64,000 bases of DNA from Mycobacterium sp. ITM-2016-00317 (GTDB lineage: Bacteria > Actinomycetota > Actinomycetes > Mycobacteriales > Mycobacteriaceae): positions 248,001-312,000 of the forward strand of contig NZ_CP134399.1 of NCBI RefSeq assembly GCF_002968295.1, written 5' to 3'. Made by a program: the position numbers and the translations under genes. The notes beneath the pieces were generated by a model, which was not told the origin of the DNA, did not search any database, and was given only the letters and a program-made list of their open reading frames with translations. Positions within the stretch are counted from its first letter, which is position 1. Each line of letters begins with the position of its first letter. Below are positions 60,994 through 64,000 of this stretch, one piece after another.

Positions 60994-62666
60994 GCGCAGC
61001 GATCCGGCCAGCATCCCGATGAGCCCGGCGACGAGCGCGGCGAGCCACACCGCATGCGCGGCGAGCAGCGCGGGACGGTCCGGCGAGCGGGGCGTGTCCC
61101 CGCCGACCGTGTACACCGTCAGCGCGTCGTCGGCGAACGCGCTAGGCAATGCCAGCGGCGGCGCCTGACCGGCCTGGTTCTCCACCACCACCCAGCCCAC
61201 CCCGGCCGCGGCGAGTGCGTCGGCCCCGGCCCCGGCGATCAGCATCTGCTGCACGTCGCGGGCCCTGCTGCCCTCACCGGGGACGTTCTTCCCGGCGATG
61301 GTCAGGTCACCGGTGCTGAGCACGTCGGCGCGCAGCCAGCGTGGCAGCGGGTCGAGCACCGGCGCGTCACCGGCCCACGCGAACCGGCGCATGCTGTCGA
61401 CGGGCAGCACCGCGACCGTCGCGGGGTCGGCGTTGATCACCGCGGCGGCGGCCGACCACCCCGGTGGGTACTGCACGGAGGTGACGCGCCCGCCCACCCC
61501 CCAGGTGAGGTCGGGCAGTGTGGCGACCACCGCGGCGCAGCACAGCGTGGCGGTGAGTGCGGCGGGCAGCCGGGGGCGCAGCGTGACGACGGCCGCTGCG
61601 CCGGCCAGCGCGTAGCCCGGCATCGCCAGCGCCACCCATTTCTGCCCGTCGCGGAGCACCCCGAGGCCGGGGGCGGCGTCGATCACGGTCTCCAGCACCG
61701 CCAGGCCGGGGCCCGTCGCCATCAGCGCCGGCCCCACCACCGACGTCGCCGCCAGGATCAGCAACGGCAGCGCGGCCCGCCTGCGCAGCAGCACGGGCAG
61801 CCCGAGCGCCACCACGGCCAGCAGCACGGCCGTCGCGACCACCGCGAACAACGACGTCCGGGACGCGGGCACGGCATCGGCGTTCCAGATCCCACCGAGG
61901 CCGGCCAGGCTGCCGAGGGTGCCCAGACCGGGCTCGGCACGCGCCGCGAACGCGTCGATCCCGGGCCGCTGGTCCACCGCCCCTGCCCAGCCGCCCGCCG
62001 CCCCGCCGGAGACCGCGGACGCGACCAGCCACGGCGCCGCGGCCATCACCGCGGCGCCCATGCTCAGCCCGGCACACCACCACCGCGGCCTGCGCCGGGC
62101 GCCAGCGCGCACGCCAGCGCGGTCGTCGCACCCAGCATCAGCCCGGTCGGCGTCAGACCGGCCAGCGCCAGCCAGAACAGCAGCGCCCCGATTCCGCCGA
62201 AATTGCGTTCCGCGCGGTCAGGATGCGCATTCTCGCGCGTGGAATGCAATTTCGGCGCGCCCCGCAGCGTCAGCACCGTCGCGGCGATCCACGGCAGGCA
62301 GCCGTAGCCCACCAGCAGACTCCAATGCCCCTGCAGCAGCCGCTCGGCGACGTAGGGATTCCAGATCGCGATCGTGACGGCCACGCACTGGCCGGCCACG
62401 CCCGCGGCGGGCAGCACCACCGCGGCCAGCCGCGCGGCACCCCAGCCCGCCAGCCACAGGCCGAGGATCGTCAGGCCCTTGACCACGACGCCGCCGTCGA
62501 GCACGGCCGAGGCCAGCGCCACCGCGAAATCCTGCGGCAGCGCTCTCGGCGCGGCCTGCGTCAGCCCCAGCGCGGCGTCGGTCAGATAGGACCGCGGCGT
62601 GGACACCGCGTCGCGCAGCAGCAGGTAGCCGGGCGCCAGCAGCGGCGCGGTCACGGCCAGCGTCAA
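60931..62666 (-). pseudogene. Polytopic membrane protein, Rv0226c homologue, apparent one-base frameshift
   Basis: M. tuberculosis Rv0226c is a membrane protein of about 576 residues; here the two halves total about 578. Frame 1 (62666-about 62094) reads PLLAPGYLLLRDAVSTPRSYL, then IWNPYVAERLLQGHWSLLVGYGCLPW and LFWLALAGLTPTGLMLGA up to LAPGAG. Frame 2 continues PRWWCAGLSMGAAVMAAAPWL to the stop at 60931, with about ten helices in all and a C-terminal Arg-rich tail. One missing base in GGCCGCGGTGG (about 62083-62100) repairs it. The 3' end overlaps the convergent small membrane gene. The start is unclear (TTG 62666). A palindromic insert lies at 62195-62257. Confidence 0.8.
62195..62257. repeat. 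63-bp imperfect palindrome inside the Rv0226c-like gene
   Basis: Arms CGCCGAAATTGCGTTCC (62195-62211) and GGAATGCAATTTCGGCG (62241-62257) match at 16 of 17 positions, with additional CGCG pairing inside and a central ATGCGCAT. It codes for a hydrophilic loop between two helices. The design looks like an inserted palindromic repeat tolerated in frame. Confidence 0.75.
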
Positions 62667-62725
62667 CGCCAGCGCATAGCCCGGTGCGACCAGGGAGCGC
62701 CAGGACGGCGCGGAGACCGGCGGGA

Positions 62726-63928
62726 TCAGACCGGTCGGTCCGGCGGCAGATCGGTAGGTCGCTGCGCGGGCAGCTTCTCGGTCATGGCCTCGGCGCCGGG
62801 TACCGGTTCACCGTCGTCGCCGCGCTTGCCGAAGAACCGGTTGCCGGTGTCGTCGAGGCCGGGATCGATCAGCGACTCGGAGCGCAGGCTGAACGAGCCG
62901 AGCAGCGCCCCGCCCACCAGCGCGACCAGCCCGAGCGCGGTGAACGTGATCGGCAGGATGCGGCCCCACAGCGAGACCCGGTCCCGCTCGTCCTGGGCGA
63001 CGGCCACCTGGGCCTCGACGGTCTCCTCGTTGGAGGTCACCGTGTAGTCGACGAACGTCACCTCGGGCTTGGTCGCTTCGCGGGCGTAGTAGTGGAATCC
63101 GCGGTCGGATTCCTTGACGATCGTGCCCGAGACCGGATCCACCCAGAACGTGCGCTGGGCGGCGTAGTACCGCGTCATCGTGATCATCTCTTCGGGGTCG
63201 CCCTCGAAGCCCCACAGCTCCGCGCGGGCGGTCACCTGGCTGTCGGCGTCATCGTCGTAGAGCGACGCGTACTTGACCGGCTCGACCAGCTCGCCGTCGG
63301 AGTCGAACCCGACGTTCTGGGTGAACCTGTACGCGGTCAGGCCGTTGACGTCTTCCTCGCCGGCGTAGTTGGCGTCGTACGCCTTCTGCGCGATCGGGTC
63401 GAACACCGGGTAGGTCTTCTTCTCGGTGTCGAACGGGAACCGGTAGGCCAGCCCCTCGTGCGGCAGCGCGATGTTGGTCGGCGGGTTCTCCTCCTCGATG
63501 GCGCGCGGCTTCTGCACCGAGCCACCGGGATTGGTCTCGCTCGACACCGCAAGCGCGGTGGAGCGGTTCACGGTGACGGTGTCGACCATCGCCAGCAGCA
63601 ACCCGTTGTCCTGCTGCTGATCGGAACGCCGCACCGTGGTGCCGACCTGCAGCGTGACGACGTCGGCGTTCGACGGCGACTCCACGCTGATCTGCTGCTG
63701 CATCACCACCGGGATGTCCTCGTTGATGACGAAACGCTCCCCGAGCAGCGACGCCGGGTCGAACGCGGTGGCGGTGCCGTCGCTGACCAGAGTGGTGTCG
63801 ATGTCGAGCGGAATCTTGGAGATCTTGCCCTGGGTGTACGTGGACAAGAGCAGCGCAGCGATGAGCAGGGCAGCCCCGAGGCCCATGATTCCGCACGCAG
63901 CGATCCTCAGCGCAACTGCGCGGTTCAA
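62726..63928 (-). CDS. DUF3068 family membrane-anchored protein, Rv0227c homologue
   Basis: 400 residues: an N-terminal helix (about 8-30), a large extracytoplasmic region, a C-terminal helix (about 325-350) and an acidic, Pro-rich tail. Sections such as LPHEGLAYRFPFDTEKKTYPVFDP and YYAAQRTFWVDPVSGTIVKESDRG match the DUF3068 pattern. Function unknown. The TTG at 63928 is preferred over a GTG at 63958: GGGAGA is well placed 7 nt before the TTG. It precedes the Rv0226c-like gene on the same strand, as in M. tuberculosis. Confidence 0.88.
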   Translation of the reverse strand: MNRAVALRIAACGIMGLGAALLIAALLLSTYTQGKISKIPLDIDTTLVSDGTATAFDPASLLGERFVINEDIPVVMQQQISVESPSNADVVTLQVGTTVRRSDQQQDNGLLLAMVDTVTVNRSTALAVSSETNPGGSVQKPRAIEEENPPTNIALPHEGLAYRFPFDTEKKTYPVFDPIAQKAYDANYAGEEDVNGLTAYRFTQNVGFDSDGELVEPVKYASLYDDDADSQVTARAELWGFEGDPEEMITMTRYYAAQRTFWVDPVSGTIVKESDRGFHYYAREATKPEVTFVDYTVTSNEETVEAQVAVAQDERDRVSLWGRILPITFTALGLVALVGGALLGSFSLRSESLIDPGLDDTGNRFFGKRGDDGEPVPGAEAMTEKLPAQRPTDLPPDRPV

Positions 63929-64000
63929 TACCGTGTCTCCCTTCGCGCACGCCGCCACGGGCGTGGCGGCGGCGGCGCCCAGCCAGACGCCCAGAAATCC

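Noticed and set aside
63951..63970. GCCGCCAC-GGGC-GTGGCGGC hairpin at the right edge as a terminator
   Set aside because: It lies in the upstream region of the DUF3068 gene with no gene visible upstream of it in the window, so its role cannot be judged.

Overview
The window is high-GC actinobacterial chromosome from a mycobacterium, most likely a fast-growing Mycolicibacterium-type species. The evidence is gene content and order that I recognise from Mycobacterium tuberculosis Rv0204c-Rv0227c. In order these are a flippase-like membrane protein, an AI-2E family permease, mmpL3, a NYN-domain protein, trmB, a two-gene G-domain pair, pckG, fadD4, lipW, lipC, a wax-ester synthase, an aldehyde dehydrogenase, a methyltransferase, a glycosyltransferase, a polytopic membrane protein and a DUF3068 protein. 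GTG and TTG starts, leaderless-looking promoters and 4-bp ATGA/GTGA overlaps fit the same group. No tRNA, rRNA, IS element, prophage or CRISPR array was seen.

Layout. 0-13.4 kb is core: an envelope-type operon on the minus strand (flippase-like protein, M23-like lipoprotein, DUF3054), the AI-2E permease, mmpL3, the trmB/NYN pair, the G-domain pair and PEP carboxykinase. 13.4-35.9 kb looks like an accessory catabolic island inserted between pckG and fadD4. It begins with an Lrp-type regulator divergent from a 2-oxoacid dehydrogenase E1. Next come four genes (acyl-CoA dehydrogenase, class III CoA-transferase, MaoC-like hydratase, CitE-type lyase) with a convergent GntR/FCD regulator, then UTRA and IclR regulators. 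A roughly ten-gene run follows: a tripartite tricarboxylate transporter (TctC, TctB, TctA), an SDR protein lacking its catalytic tyrosine, four consecutive MmgE/PrpD paralogues and an AbrB-type membrane protein. A TetR/carotenoid oxygenase pair closes the island. The most economical reading is uptake and breakdown of a C5/C6 branched di- or tricarboxylate (itaconate, mesaconate, methylsuccinate or methylcitrate-like) through mesaconyl- or itaconyl-CoA and citramalyl-CoA to pyruvate plus acetyl-CoA.

36-64 kb is lipid and acyl-CoA metabolism: fadD4, a crotonase, a second CoA-transferase and an amidohydrolase; lipW with a two-domain acyl-CoA dehydrogenase; lipC with a wax-ester synthase; a lipO-fadD12-acyltransferase operon with a KstR-type site at its promoter; a FadE5-like dehydrogenase; then aldehyde dehydrogenase, methyltransferase, glycosyltransferase and membrane proteins.

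Quality note. Five genes (mmpL3, the wax-ester synthase, an AraC-DinB protein, a small membrane protein and the Rv0226c-like protein) are each broken by a one-base shift in a GC-rich run. Since mmpL3 is essential in relatives, assembly indels are the likely cause, and these genes should be read frame-corrected. Several strong palindromes (11.5, 52.5, 56.0 and 62.2 kb) may be terminators or dispersed repeats.
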